Of a DNA stretch of 56,764 nucleotides, positions 15,683 through 25,108 are shown piece after piece. The notes under the pieces are model-generated. The model saw nothing but the letters and a program-made list of their open reading frames with translations, made no database searches and was not told where the DNA came from. Every line of letters starts with the position of its first letter. The first letter of the stretch is position 1. A program made the position numbers and the translations under genes. The DNA is taken from NCBI GenBank assembly GCA_030765685.1, contig JAVCCB010000082.1:1-56764 (forward strand), given 5' to 3'. The stretch is from Candidatus Tantalella remota (GTDB lineage Bacteria; Omnitrophota; Gorgyraeia; Tantalellales; Tantalellaceae).

Positions 15683-16693
15683 TTACTCTGCAGCCGTTTC
15701 CGCGGCGACAGTTGAATGTTCTGCCGCGACTTCCGGAACTTCCGGAACTTCGGTTACCTGCGCGGAATCTATGATGACTACTTCCGTGCCGCTCGGCACC
15801 ATGTCATATAATTCTATAACATCCGCATTATACATCCGTACACATCCCTGGGTGACCTGCCTGCCTATGGTACTTTCATCCGAAGTACCGTGTATCCCGT
15901 AGCCTTCCGCGGAGATCCCTATCCACCTGTCGCCGAGCTCATACTCATCACTTTCCGGAGATACTACAGCGCCCACCTTGAACCAGACAGGTTTTACCAT
16001 ACGTTCTTCTACCTTGAAGGTCCCTACAGGAGTAGAGTTGTTCTTGCCCGTAGCCACCGCGTACGTCTTAAAAGGTTTGCCGTTCTTTTTCAGGATAAGC
16101 TCGTTCTTGGCCTTATCCACAAAAATGGAAAATTCGGCTACCATGACCTTGAGTTTCTGCCCTATCCGGATAAGATCGCTCTCAAGTCCGTTTATCTTCT
16201 TTATCAGCTCGATCGTGGTCTTATATTTTCTTGATATAGCTGTAAGCGTATCACCCGGCTGTACAACATATTCAATACTGTCTCCGGTTATCGCAGGGGT
16301 TTCCACTCTTTTTACGTTAAGGTTACCTATTTTTGTCCGTATCTCTTTACTGTCCGCTATTTCAGGATACCTGGTCAAAAGAAGCTCGTAATAATACTGC
16401 GCGTCCTTATAATCCCCTTGCTCGCTGTATATCTCCGCGATCTTTCTCAGGGATTTCTCAGCGGAATCAGTATCCGAATACTTATACACTATTACTTTGA
16501 ACACCGCTATACCTTTAGTGTACTTTTTTTCTTCGGCCAGCTGCACCCCATGTTCGTACATAATTTTTTCTTTACTAAGAGCGGAAACATTATTTTTCGG
16601 ATCGGGTACGCTATTAAGCGCAATAAGAGATACCACGGTTATAATAAGAGCTGCCACGGCGGCTATGATAACATATAAGGTATCTTTTTTCAT
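15683..16693 (-). CDS. LysM-containing L,D-transpeptidase (YkuD family)
   Basis: A 336-residue envelope enzyme expected to crosslink peptidoglycan or attach proteins to it. Residues ~6-28 are a membrane anchor. Residues ~45-115 look like TPR or bacterial-tetratrico helices (QLAEEKKYTKGIAVF, DYKDAQYYYELLLTRYP). A LysM domain lies at ~143-187 (YVVQPGDTLTAISRKY) and the YkuD catalytic domain at ~190-305, with the His/Cys signature HGTSDESTIG...TQGCVRMYN. The C-terminal tail is valine/alanine/glutamate rich. An AGGCAGGCG stretch precedes the ATG. It is followed by accA and preceded by a DUF212 gene in the same direction. Confidence 0.93.
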   Translation of the reverse strand: MKKDTLYVIIAAVAALIITVVSLIALNSVPDPKNNVSALSKEKIMYEHGVQLAEEKKYTKGIAVFKVIVYKYSDTDSAEKSLRKIAEIYSEQGDYKDAQYYYELLLTRYPEIADSKEIRTKIGNLNVKRVETPAITGDSIEYVVQPGDTLTAISRKYKTTIELIKKINGLESDLIRIGQKLKVMVAEFSIFVDKAKNELILKKNGKPFKTYAVATGKNNSTPVGTFKVEERMVKPVWFKVGAVVSPESDEYELGDRWIGISAEGYGIHGTSDESTIGRQVTQGCVRMYNADVIELYDMVPSGTEVVIIDSAQVTEVPEVPEVAAEHSTVAAETAAE

Positions 16694-16708
16694 TGTCGCC
16701 TGCCTTTT

Positions 16709-17167
16709 TTAGAACAAATATAAACCAAAAGCTACTACAAGTCCCGTTATTATTCCCGCCAGCGTCTGCACGGGAGTGTGCCCCATCAGTTCTTTAAGCC
16801 TGTCTTCATCTATCTTGTGTTTCCAGTAGATGTCGTCCATTATTTTGTTCAGTATGGTAGCCTGCTGCCCCGTAGATCTCCTAACTCCCTGGGAATCTGA
16901 TATTACCACTACCGCAAACATTAGAGCCACCCCGAAAAGCGGTGTGCCAGCACCGTGGTACAACCCGACGGCGGTAACCATGGCCGTAACTCCCGCGGAA
17001 TGTGAACTCGGCATCCCGCCGGTTCCTACGAACCATCTGAAATTGAACCGTCTTTCATTGACCACACCCAATGCCACCTTGATGCTCTGAGCAACGAGCC
17101 AGCCTATGAACGTTGTTCCTACTACTGGATTATGAAAAAACTGCCATATTGGCGTGTGATATTCCAT
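16709..17167 (-). CDS. DUF212 / divergent PAP2-family membrane protein
   Basis: A 152-residue protein with three to four hydrophobic segments. It belongs to the DUF212 (YuiD-like, acid phosphatase/vanadium haloperoxidase related) family: GGMPSSHSAGVTAM near 52-65 is the phosphatase-like signature, with SDSQGVRRSTGQQA near 91-104 and a C-terminal GHTPVQTLAGIITG. True PAP2 enzymes carry a second conserved Arg/His block that DUF212 proteins partly retain; the substrate is unknown, with an isoprenyl or lipid phosphate as a guess. The stop lies 15 nt before the transpeptidase gene, implying co-transcription. Confidence 0.88.
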   Translation of the reverse strand: MEYHTPIWQFFHNPVVGTTFIGWLVAQSIKVALGVVNERRFNFRWFVGTGGMPSSHSAGVTAMVTAVGLYHGAGTPLFGVALMFAVVVISDSQGVRRSTGQQATILNKIMDDIYWKHKIDEDRLKELMGHTPVQTLAGIITGLVVAFGLYLF

Positions 17168-17280
17168 CTATACTATTCGTTCTCCTTAAGCCGCAAATAC
17201 TTACCGCTATGCCAGTAATATTGTAGTAATTATATTATATGCTAAGTTAAAAATAAAGCCTTTTCTCTGCGAACACCCTT

Positions 17281-17847
17281 TTACGGCCTGTGATGCCTTA
17301 TAAGCGCCAATGCTTCAGAGCGTGTCTTCTGACTTTTACGGAAAACACCCCTCACAGCGCTGGTCGTGGTTATAATCCCCGGCTTTCGTACGCCTCTCAT
17401 GCTCATACACAGATGTTCCGCTTCTATTATGACAAGAACCCCCTTGGGTTTCAGCTTTCTCATGAGAGTTTCGGCTATCTCGGTAGTGAGACGTTCCTGA
17501 ACCTGCAATCTGCGCGAATAAGCATCTACCACTCGGGCTATTTTGCTAAGGCCCGTTATCCTATTCCCGCCGGGAATATAAGCTACATGCGCTTTACCGA
17601 TGAACGGGACCATGTGATGCTCACACATGGAATAAAGCGGGATATCCTTAAGAAGGATGATCTCATCATGCTCTTTTTCGAAGAACACTTTTAACTCATC
17701 GTCCGGGTCCTTCTGTGTTCCGACGAATATCTCTTCGTACATCCTAGCCACCCTGGACGGTGTATCCTTAAGACCATCCCTCGTGGGATCATCGCCTATG
17801 GCTTCCAATATATCCTTTACCGCTTTTTCGATCTTCTTTTTATCCAT
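17281..17847 (-). CDS. folE: GTP cyclohydrolase I
   Basis: FolE converts GTP to 7,8-dihydroneopterin triphosphate, the first step of folate (and queuosine/pterin) synthesis. The 188-residue length is typical. The Zn-binding CEHHMVPF is at ~74-81, the second Zn cysteine and substrate residues are in [15 protein letters not shown] (~142-156), and [19 protein letters not shown] is at ~90-108. An AAGGAG site lies before the ATG. It belongs with folC (19511-20848) and pabB (41761-43167) in the same pathway, though they are not contiguous. A GGGAATT heptamer array separates it from mnmE. Confidence 0.97.
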   Translation of the reverse strand: MDKKKIEKAVKDILEAIGDDPTRDGLKDTPSRVARMYEEIFVGTQKDPDDELKVFFEKEHDEIILLKDIPLYSMCEHHMVPFIGKAHVAYIPGGNRITGLSKIARVVDAYSRRLQVQERLTTEIAETLMRKLKPKGVLVIIEAEHLCMSMRGVRKPGIITTTSAVRGVFRKSQKTRSEALALIRHHRP

Positions 17848-17865
17848 TGTTGCTCCTTATTAGCT

Positions 17866-18040
17866 CGCTATTTAGTATGCAGTATTTAGTATTTAGTTGC
17901 TGAGCACCGGGCGCTATTTTGGGGAAGGGTGAATGGGGAATAGGGAATTGTAACAGGGACACTATTCCCAATTCTCAATTCCCGGCTTTTTACCATTCCC
18001 AATTCTCAATTCTCAATTCCCAATTCCCAATTCCCAGTAT
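17866..18040. repeat. Heptamer arrays between folE and mnmE
   Basis: About 17868-17900 are GTATTTA heptamers. About 17928-17950 are GGGAATT-type units and about 17971-18034 are at least nine ATTCCCA/ATTCTCA units, the inverted form, so the two arms can pair. A spacer GGCTTTTTACC interrupts the second arm. Confidence 0.85.
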
Positions 18041-18046
18041 TTAGTT

Positions 18047-19432
18047 TTATTTTCCAATACAGAATTGTGAGAATATCTTATCCAGTATATCATCTTCGAC
18101 CGTTTCGCCTGTTATTAATCCCAAATTGTCTACGGCTTCTTTCAGGTCGCTCGCGAGAAGTTCCGGCTTATATCCTTTTCCGGTAACATCCGCGGCTCGC
18201 TCCAGGCATTCTGCCGCTTTCTCAAGATTATCCTTATGCCTCATATTGGTGACCATTACCCCTTCGGGCACTTCCGGCTCACCATCAAAAAGTTCTTTAG
18301 CTACCGCGTCTTCTATCGATTCAAGCCCTTCTTTCTTAAGCGCTGAGATCTTAAGTATCCCACGTCCGGAAAAGCGCTTCGAGGCGTCAGTAAGATCGAA
18401 TGCCTGGTCAAGATCAGCTTTATTCGCGACTATAACTATTTTCTTATCCTCAAGTGTCCGGAAGACTTCTTCGTCCCTTTCTGTCAGGTCACGGCTCAGG
18501 TCCAGGACAAAAATGACGATATCCGCTGTATCCAGTTTTTCCCTCGACCTTCTGATACCTTCAAGTTCTACCCTATCGCTGGTCTCTATTATGCCCGCGG
18601 TATCGGAGACCTTCACCTTGACACCGCTCAGGATTATCGATTCCTCTATTACGTCCCTTGTGGTACCGGCTACGGGTGTGACTATCACCCTGTCGTGCCT
18701 CAGCAAAGCGTTCATAAGGCTGGACTTGCCTACATTGGGCCTGCCACAGATAACTATACTGGCTCCCTCGCGCATCATCATGCCTTTCTCCGAAGTCTTC
18801 AGCATTTCGGTTATCCTGCTTAATGTGGCCCCTACTCTTGATGAGACCTTTTCGGCTTCCGGCAGATCTATGTCTTCCTGTGAAAAATCTATACTCGCCT
18901 CTATCAGCGAAAGCACCTCCAGCACTTCAGAACGCAATGACATGACCTCTTTCGACAACGCGCCCTTGAGCTGCTGTACTGCTACCTTCCTTGAAGCGTC
19001 GGTCTGTGAACATATTATGTCAAGTACCGCTTCCGCCTGGGCGAGATCCATACGCCCGTTGAGGAACGCTCGTTTCGTGAATTCTCCCGGTTCCGCCAGC
19101 CTGGCACCGCCAGAAAGACACAGGCCGAGGATGTTCTTCATCGGAACGATACCGCCATGACAGCTTATTTCTACTACGTCTTCGGCGGTATACGTTTTCG
19201 GAGAGCGCATCACCGTTACCAGCACCTCATCGACCATTTCACCCGTACCGGGCGCGGCAATATAACCGTGATGAGCGGTATGGCTGTCGGAATCCGCGAG
19301 TCTTTTCTCCGCGTGCGGAACAAACATCTCTTCCGCCACGGAAAAAGCCTGTTTACCGCTTATCCTCACCACGCCTATCCCGCCTTCTCCGAGAGGTGTC
19401 GATATCGCTGCTATAGTATCGTTAGTGCTCAT
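18047..19432 (-). CDS. mnmE: tRNA uridine-5-carboxymethylaminomethyl synthesis GTPase
   Basis: MnmE with MnmG modifies U34 of tRNAs that read split codon boxes. Domain order is normal for the 461-residue family: N-terminal tetrahydrofolate-binding domain (DTIAAISTPLGEGGIGVVRI at 5-24), helical domain with FTKRAFLNGRMDLAQAEAV near 117-135, then a GTPase inserted in the helices with G1 GRPNVGKSS, G2 GTTRD, G3 DTAG and G4 NKAD, and the C-terminal FCIGK cysteine motif needed for modification. No Shine-Dalgarno sequence is visible before the ATG. mnmG is not in the window. The region upstream is a hexamer inverted repeat shared with the folC 3' end. Confidence 0.97.
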   Translation of the reverse strand: MSTNDTIAAISTPLGEGGIGVVRISGKQAFSVAEEMFVPHAEKRLADSDSHTAHHGYIAAPGTGEMVDEVLVTVMRSPKTYTAEDVVEISCHGGIVPMKNILGLCLSGGARLAEPGEFTKRAFLNGRMDLAQAEAVLDIICSQTDASRKVAVQQLKGALSKEVMSLRSEVLEVLSLIEASIDFSQEDIDLPEAEKVSSRVGATLSRITEMLKTSEKGMMMREGASIVICGRPNVGKSSLMNALLRHDRVIVTPVAGTTRDVIEESIILSGVKVKVSDTAGIIETSDRVELEGIRRSREKLDTADIVIFVLDLSRDLTERDEEVFRTLEDKKIVIVANKADLDQAFDLTDASKRFSGRGILKISALKKEGLESIEDAVAKELFDGEPEVPEGVMVTNMRHKDNLEKAAECLERAADVTGKGYKPELLASDLKEAVDNLGLITGETVEDDILDKIFSQFCIGK

Positions 19433-19445
19433 AGTAAAAAACCAA

Positions 19446-19517
19446 AATAAGATTAAGATTGAGGTTGAGAAGTCCTACCACTACCTAATAACTAAACCTT
19501 AATTTCAATCTCAACCT
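19446..19517. repeat. Hexamer inverted repeat between mnmE and folC
   Basis: AAGATT/GAGGTT six-base units (about 19448-19471) face the inverted AACCTT/AATCTC units (about 19494-19517). The period is six here rather than seven. The folC stop codon (19511-19513) lies inside the second arm. Related hexamer runs occur at about 26208-26228, 27077-27105 and 53390-53405. Confidence 0.8.
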
Positions 19518-20848
19518 TGTTCCTGTGTCCCTAACACAAGTTCCCTCACTTCGCCCGCAACGAAGAAAGACCCGGTTGCCAGTATTATGTCCCTTTTCCC
19601 GGCCGCCTTAAGCGCGAGACCCAAAGCTTCTTTCACATCACGTGTCACCTTGACGGACTTACCTTTAAAGAATCCTCTTACCAGATGCGGGTCCGCCGCC
19701 CTGTCTACCGCGGCACGCGTAAGTATTATCTCGTCGGCCACCGGCCCCAGTTCGCGGCAGGTACTCTTAATATCCTTGTCTTTCGAGATGCCAAAGAGAA
19801 GTATTAATCTATCATATTTGAAGATTTGTTCAACAGAATATTTAAGACACCTGGAACTGTCACCGTTCTGAGCGCCATCTATTACTATAAAGGGTTTAGT
19901 AGCAAGGACTTCCATTCTTCCCGGCAAAAACGCGCGGGATAAACTATCCGTCAATTTCCCCATATCCAGTTCTCTGCCCCCGAGAGCCTGTTCCGCCAGA
20001 GATATGGCTACGGCGCAATTCATTGCCTGAAAATCTCCCGGCATCACGGTTCGACAATTCTCGTAAGTGCCTTTCGGGGTCCGTACGTCGAATTTGCTTC
20101 CTTCGGCGTCCATTGATATTATCTTATATGTGATATCTTCGCCCACAACCGATAATGTAGCGTCCTGATCCGCGCAACGCTCTCTTATCACATCCATGGC
20201 GTCTTCTGTTTGAGGGGCGCTTACACAATGCGCGCCTTTCTTTATAATACCGGCTTTCTCTGTCGCTATCTCACCGAGGCTGTTGCCGAGGACGTTCATA
20301 TGGTCATAACTGATAGGGCTTATCCCGCACACTTTCGCATCTATCACATTGGTAGAATCCAGTTGCCCCCCCAACCCAACCTCGAAGACCGCGAAATCTA
20401 CTTTTTTGATGCTGAAGTGAAGCATCGCGATCATTGTGTATATTTCAAAATAAGTAAATCGTTCTGTCCCGCCTTCGATGCTGTCTCTCAGAACAGTCGC
20501 GGCAGAGGTCAGTTCCTCTTCAGTGATCTCGTCCCCGTTGACACGAATACGTTCTTTCGGATCCACAAGGTGAGGTGAAGTAAAAAGACCCACGCTGTGA
20601 CCTTCCCCCTGCAGAATAACCGAGGTGAACACACACACGGAACCTTTTCCCTTCGTCCCCGCAACGTGTACACATTTGTAATCTTTATGCGGATCGCCCA
20701 CCGATCTCAAAGCGTCATGAAGTTTCCCAAGATCAAACTTCTCTTTTATGCCGTCAAGACCGACAATCTCGTAATTGACGAACGAATCAAGATAATCAAG
20801 AGTTTCTTTGTAGGATCGCATTTTATGAGTATTGTTTTGACGCGGCAT
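19511..20848 (-). CDS. folC: Bifunctional folylpolyglutamate synthase / dihydrofolate synthase
   Basis: FolC adds glutamate to dihydropteroate and to reduced folates using ATP. The Mur-ligase-like layout is clear: ATP loop VAGTKGKGSVCVF (~62-74), the family signature VGLFTSPHLVDPKERIRVNG (~86-105), GLGGQLDSTNV (~157-167), and a C-terminal ligase domain with PGRMEV and ATGSFFVAGEVR. Length 445 is usual. The start is uncertain: the ATG at 20848, 12 nt after purH, gives a nine-residue extension relative to an ATG at 20821, and neither has a good ribosome site. The TGA stop is inside a hexamer repeat, so the last residues (QEQG) are repeat-encoded. Confidence 0.95.
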   Translation of the reverse strand: MPRQNNTHKMRSYKETLDYLDSFVNYEIVGLDGIKEKFDLGKLHDALRSVGDPHKDYKCVHVAGTKGKGSVCVFTSVILQGEGHSVGLFTSPHLVDPKERIRVNGDEITEEELTSAATVLRDSIEGGTERFTYFEIYTMIAMLHFSIKKVDFAVFEVGLGGQLDSTNVIDAKVCGISPISYDHMNVLGNSLGEIATEKAGIIKKGAHCVSAPQTEDAMDVIRERCADQDATLSVVGEDITYKIISMDAEGSKFDVRTPKGTYENCRTVMPGDFQAMNCAVAISLAEQALGGRELDMGKLTDSLSRAFLPGRMEVLATKPFIVIDGAQNGDSSRCLKYSVEQIFKYDRLILLFGISKDKDIKSTCRELGPVADEIILTRAAVDRAADPHLVRGFFKGKSVKVTRDVKEALGLALKAAGKRDIILATGSFFVAGEVRELVLGTQEQG

Positions 20849-20860
20849 GAAAAAAACTGA

Positions 20861-22426
20861 TCAATGCCTGAAATGCCGCACACCCGTGAATACCATGGGT
20901 ATGCCTAAACGGTTGCAGGCTTCTATCACCTCTTCATCACGTATGGAACCGCCGGGTTGCACTATAGCGGATATGCCGGCTTTATGCGCTTCTTCTATCG
21001 AATCAGCTTTCGGAAAAAAGGCATCACTGGCAAGAACAGCTCCTTTAGCTTTTTCCGCCGCTTTACGAACGGCGATCACAACCGAATCCACCCTGGACAT
21101 CTGTCCGGCACCGATGCCGACGGTACTGGTACCCTGGCACAGGACAATAGCGTTACTTTTCACGAACCGCACTATTTTCCAGCCGAACATAAGCGAATCC
21201 AGAAGTTCTTTAGAGGGTTTCTTTTCGGTAACTACCTTCAGGTCTCCGGAGATAAGTTTGTTACCGTCCGTGTCCTGGACCAGGGCGCCGCCCGGGACCT
21301 TTTTTATATCTAAACGTTTCGCTAAAGTCTCGGAGGCAAACGGCAGCTTGAGTATTCTCAGATTCTTTTTCACGCCAAACACGTCCAGGGCTCCGTCGCC
21401 ATATTCCGGAGCTATTATGCACTCCACGAAATCGACTTCACGCAATATAAGTTCCGCCAGAGCCTTATCGACGGGCCCGTTAAACCCCATTATGCTGCCA
21501 AAAGCGCTCATCCGGTCGCAGTCCAGCGCGTCGACATACGCTTTTCCAAGAGTATCCGCCGTTGCCGCGCCGCACGGGTTGTTATGTTTGACTATAGATA
21601 CCGCCGGGCTGTCGCACTCGCGCACCATTTCCAGCGCCGAAGCAAGGTCGAGGATATTGTTAAATGACAGCTCTTTTCCCTGCAACTGCTCAATATCCGC
21701 CACACCTTCGCCCGGACACCCGGCATCCCTGTAAAAAGCGCCTCGCTGGTGCGGGTTCTCTCCGTACCTGAGCTGCTTGTCTTTTTCAAGCGCGACTGTG
21801 ATAGTCTCGGGAAGATCGTCTTCCTGCTTTTCATCCCGCGGGTCATCCGCCAGATACTTAGCTATAAGAACGTCATACCCTGACGTTCGTGCAAAAACAT
21901 CCGCTGCCAGAGATTTCAGGGTCACCTCAGAAAGCTCACCACCCGTCTCCTGCAGCTCTTCCATTACCTCTTCATACTGATCCGCGGAACTCAAGACAGC
22001 AACCGATCGGAAATTCTTAGCGGCACTACGAAGCATCGTCGGCCCGCCTATATCTATGTTCTCTATTGCCTCTTCAAAAGTCACGTCGGGCCGGGAAATA
22101 GTCTCTTCAAAAGGATAAAGGTTTACCACCACCATGTCGATGGGATGTATGCCGTTTTTGTGGAGACACTCCATATGTTCCTTATTGCCGCGTAAAGCCA
22201 GAAGTCCCGCGTGTATCTTCGGATGCAAGGTTTTTACCCGTCCATCCAACATCTCAGGAGAACCCGTGTAGTCCGATACGTCCGTCACCTTTATTCCGAG
22301 GGAACTTATCTTTTTCGCGGTACCTCCCGTGGAAAGTATATGCACGCCCAGGTTATCCAGGCCTTTCACAAATTCTTCAAGACCCGTTTTATCCCACACA
22401 CTTATCAATGCCCTTTTAACTTTCAT
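20861..22426 (-). CDS. purH: Bifunctional AICAR transformylase / IMP cyclohydrolase
   Basis: PurH carries out the last two steps of IMP synthesis, using 10-formyl-tetrahydrofolate. The N-terminal MGS-like IMP cyclohydrolase domain shows ALISVWDKTGLEEF (6-19) and ILSTGGTAKKI (~31-41), then FNNILDLASALEM and the transformylase catalytic KHNNPCGAA near 275. The C-terminal end DSIEEAHKAGISAIVQPGGS is standard. At 521 residues it is full length. AAGGAA lies before the ATG. folC follows 12 nt later, a sensible pairing because the enzyme consumes a folate cofactor. Confidence 0.97.
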   Translation of the reverse strand: MKVKRALISVWDKTGLEEFVKGLDNLGVHILSTGGTAKKISSLGIKVTDVSDYTGSPEMLDGRVKTLHPKIHAGLLALRGNKEHMECLHKNGIHPIDMVVVNLYPFEETISRPDVTFEEAIENIDIGGPTMLRSAAKNFRSVAVLSSADQYEEVMEELQETGGELSEVTLKSLAADVFARTSGYDVLIAKYLADDPRDEKQEDDLPETITVALEKDKQLRYGENPHQRGAFYRDAGCPGEGVADIEQLQGKELSFNNILDLASALEMVRECDSPAVSIVKHNNPCGAATADTLGKAYVDALDCDRMSAFGSIMGFNGPVDKALAELILREVDFVECIIAPEYGDGALDVFGVKKNLRILKLPFASETLAKRLDIKKVPGGALVQDTDGNKLISGDLKVVTEKKPSKELLDSLMFGWKIVRFVKSNAIVLCQGTSTVGIGAGQMSRVDSVVIAVRKAAEKAKGAVLASDAFFPKADSIEEAHKAGISAIVQPGGSIRDEEVIEACNRLGIPMVFTGVRHFRH

Positions 22427-22727
22427 GCTTTTCCTTCCCTGCTCGCTACTTTTGTATTTAGTATTCAGTATGCAGTATTTAGTATTCCCCGGAACCGGCC
22501 AACTGATTGTCCCTAAATGTCATTTCGACCGAGTTCGCAAAGCGAACGAGTGGAGAAATCTAATTCAGATCCCTCGACTCAGTCGCTAACGCTCCCTCGC
22601 TCGGGATGACAGCGGACTTTCCTCCGCAATCCCGAACCTACCTATCCTTTTTACTTTTTCCCTTTTACTTTTTACTTTGTTATCCCGCTAAACACCCAAG
22701 ACCCAAGACCTGTAAACTGTCCACAGT
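22427..22727. repeat. Repeat region upstream of purH
   Basis: 22448-22491 is a five-unit GTATTTA/GTATTCA heptamer array. About 22569-22612 is a GATCCCTCGACTC...CGGGATGAC element. About 22708-22733 is a GTAAACTGTCCACAGTTTAC palindrome that overlaps the stop codon of the lipoprotein gene. No gene seen. Confidence 0.75.
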
Positions 22728-23315
22728 TTACAGCTTCATAACCTTTATCTTCATCCTTGTCGTCTCTATCTCTACCTGCATCTTCTCAAGATCGGTGTTT
22801 ATGCCTTCCTTCTTATCCACCAGCGCGGCTCTTCTGTCGTTCCAGGACTTGACCTCTTCCTGGGTCAGCGAAAGCTTGTCTTCCTTCTCAATAAGAGCGC
22901 TTATCTCGTTTATGTCCCTGTCCAGATCCCTGATAGTCTGCTTCTTCAGGGTATAGTTCCTCTGAATGTCCAACAGTTCCCTCTCCATCCTGCGTTTCTG
23001 CGGATAGATCTGTCTCTTTATCTTCTCAACTGAAGCGGCATATTCTTTTCTGGCGGCCACTTTTTGTCCTTTGAGCGCGGCTATCTGGTCTTCCGACTGC
23101 CGGATACCTCTCGCGAGACCCGTCTGCAGAGCGCTAAGCTGGTCTCTCAACGCGTTGCGGCCATCCAGCGTCTCCTGGAAGGTCGGATCAACAACAAGTA
23201 TCTTCTTTTCTATCGCCGACTGATCTTCGTTACACCCGGTCAAGAAAGAGCACGACACCATAACGCATACCGTTATTGCCGAAACCGCGGATGAAAATAA
23301 TTTTGATCTGCCCAT
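22728..23315 (-). CDS. Coiled-coil lipoprotein, unknown function
   Basis: A 195-residue predicted lipoprotein. The lipobox LTGC places the modified cysteine at residue ~28 after a hydrophobic signal (TVCVMVSCSFL). The rest is almost entirely helical and charged, with heptad-like spacing from ~55 to ~195 (QTGLARGIRQSEDQIAAL, LEKMQVEIETTRMKIKVM), so it is probably a long periplasmic coiled coil. I do not recognise a family. An AAGGAG site precedes the start. It follows a two-helix membrane protein and mgtE in the same direction. The last codon and stop (CTG TAA) are part of a GTAAACTG repeat word, so the present C-terminus may be repeat-derived. Confidence 0.75.
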   Translation of the reverse strand: MGRSKLFSSAVSAITVCVMVSCSFLTGCNEDQSAIEKKILVVDPTFQETLDGRNALRDQLSALQTGLARGIRQSEDQIAALKGQKVAARKEYAASVEKIKRQIYPQKRRMERELLDIQRNYTLKKQTIRDLDRDINEISALIEKEDKLSLTQEEVKSWNDRRAALVDKKEGINTDLEKMQVEIETTRMKIKVMKL

Positions 23316-23359
23316 TACGACAAACTCCTTACCGGTCTTTGGACGCGTGTCGCGGACCG

Positions 23360-23551
23360 TTAGACTTTGTTTTTTATGACATCTTTAAGTTCGCTAAAAC
23401 CCGCCAGCACCGCTATGATGCCGCCTATTATCAAAAGTGCCGGTACCGCGCCTCTCAGTATGAACAAAAATTCGTACCACCATGCCACGAGAAGTATCAA
23501 CCCCAGCACCGCTACTATACCGCCTATCAACAAGCTTAATATTTTTCCCAT
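23360..23551 (-). CDS. Small two-helix membrane protein
   Basis: A 63-residue protein starting at the ATG at 23551, which has a perfect AGGAGG site; the open frame continues 17 codons upstream without support and overlaps mgtE. Residues ~4-22 (ILSLLIGGIVAVLGLILLV) and ~29-49 (LRGAVPALLIIGGIIAVLAG) are membrane helices, and the end is a short charged tail. It resembles the small magnetosome-like/DUF-type integral proteins but I cannot assign a family. It lies between mgtE and the coiled-coil lipoprotein, probably in one transcript. Confidence 0.7.
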   Translation of the reverse strand: MGKILSLLIGGIVAVLGLILLVAWWYEFLFILRGAVPALLIIGGIIAVLAGFSELKDVIKNKV

Positions 23552-23598
23552 TCTTGATCTCCTCCTGAGACTATTTGCCGGCACTGGAGGCCGACAGA

Positions 23599-24972
23599 TC
23601 ATGATAACACATAAGTGGCAACTGTCAGATAGATGAACACCCCCACCACATCATTCAGCGTGGTGATAAGTGGACCTGAAGCTATTGCCGGATCTACGCG
23701 TATCTTCTTAAACACTACGGGTATCAGTACACCCACACAATTGGACCATACTACGACAAGGAATATCGATGATCCCACTATCAGGCCTACCTGGCTGTTC
23801 TTTTTCCACAGGCTGGCAAGAAGTGTCAAAACCGTACCGCATACCAGACCGAGCGTTATGGCTATTTTAAGCTGCCTCCAGATCTCATCCATGACACGAG
23901 ACAGATCCATACGCCCCAAAGCGATCTCTCTCACAACAACAGTCGACGCCTGCACGCCGCTATTACCGCCGGTAGCTGTGATGACCGGAATGAACGATAC
24001 TAACGCTATGGTCTCCGCAAGGGTCATCTCATACATCTGTATCACAAGACCCGTGACAATGCTTCCAAGCATGCACGTTATGAGCCACGGCAGTCTGTTT
24101 CTGGTGGCTTTACCTGCCGACTCATAACCCTGTTCCTCTTCTATTGTACCGGTCATCCTGCTTATGTCTTCAGCATGTTCCTCGTCCATAACGTCGATGA
24201 TATCGTCGACTGTTATCCGCCCGACCAGACTGTTATTCTCGTCCACTACCGGTATGGAAAAAAGATCGTATTTCCTTATGACGTGGGCGACTTTTTCCTG
24301 GTCTTCATCCACCGGAACCGAGCGCACGTCTTCGTCCATGATGTTGCTGATAATCGTTCCCCTACGCGCGGTCAAAAGTTTTCTTATGGAAACCGTGCCT
24401 TTCAGCTTCATGTCCTGGTCAACCACATAAACATAGAACACCTGGTCATCCACTTCCAGTTTCCGTATGTGACGGATGGCATCCTCGACATCGTTATCCT
24501 CTTTTACGGCTACGAGTTCGGGATTCATTACACGGCCGGCGGAATCTTCCGGATAACTCAGGATCTCTTCCACCTCTTCCGCGTCTTTTTCCTCCATGAG
24601 CTCGAGAATATCTTCGCGGTCTTTTTCGGGGACTTCCTCTACGATATCGGCGGCTTCATCAACAGGCATCTCATCGAGCACCAGCGCGAGCATCTTGTTA
24701 TCCACTTTGGCGAGTATCTGAAGGCGGCTCTGCGGGTCGGTATCGTCCAGGACTACGGCAGCGGCAGGTATATCAAGCAGCTTGAACACGCGCAGTTTCT
24801 CTTCGGTCGAGAACTCCCCGAGTATCTCAGCTATATCTTCCGGCCGCAGCTCTTCCAGATAGGCACGAATAGCGTCATCGCCAGCTTCTTCCAGAAGCTT
24901 ATTGATGCTGTCAACGCACTCTTCCATAATCTCCGCTTCAGTCTTTTCTATTTCTTCTCTGTGGTCAGTCAT
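23599..24972 (-). CDS. mgtE: Magnesium transporter MgtE
   Basis: A 457-residue Mg2+ channel/transporter with the complete family order: N-terminal acidic helical domain (~20-130, repeated DEMPVDEAADIVEEVP-like turns that sense Mg2+), two CBS domains (~137-255, VKEDNDVEDAIRHI and VDDIIDVMDEEHAEDI), the plug helix, then five membrane helices (~290-455) with the pore signature FIPVITATGGNSGVQA near 330-345 and the VVWSNCVGVLIPV and DPAIASGPLITTLNDVVG segments. The start lies on the minus side of the mgtE/era divergent region; AAGAGA is a weak ribosome site. No M-box riboswitch was recognised in the short leader. Confidence 0.96.
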   Translation of the reverse strand: MTDHREEIEKTEAEIMEECVDSINKLLEEAGDDAIRAYLEELRPEDIAEILGEFSTEEKLRVFKLLDIPAAAVVLDDTDPQSRLQILAKVDNKMLALVLDEMPVDEAADIVEEVPEKDREDILELMEEKDAEEVEEILSYPEDSAGRVMNPELVAVKEDNDVEDAIRHIRKLEVDDQVFYVYVVDQDMKLKGTVSIRKLLTARRGTIISNIMDEDVRSVPVDEDQEKVAHVIRKYDLFSIPVVDENNSLVGRITVDDIIDVMDEEHAEDISRMTGTIEEEQGYESAGKATRNRLPWLITCMLGSIVTGLVIQMYEMTLAETIALVSFIPVITATGGNSGVQASTVVVREIALGRMDLSRVMDEIWRQLKIAITLGLVCGTVLTLLASLWKKNSQVGLIVGSSIFLVVVWSNCVGVLIPVVFKKIRVDPAIASGPLITTLNDVVGVFIYLTVATYVLS

Positions 24973-25108
24973 GATACGTATCTCTTTTATTCCGTGAATC
25001 CGGATCTACCCATTTCGCTATGTATTACAATCACTTTTACATTATACGTTTAAAAGAAGAATTGCCAACAGTTTTTTGCCCTTGGCTGTTTTATCGGGGC
25101 CCGAAGTG

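Noticed and set aside
16709..17167. A second ordinary PAP2 phosphatase
   Set aside because: The sequence follows the DUF212 pattern (GGMPSSHSAGV, DSQGVRRSTGQ) rather than the KXXXXXXRP / PSGH / SRXXXXXHXXXD trio seen at 51084-51635.
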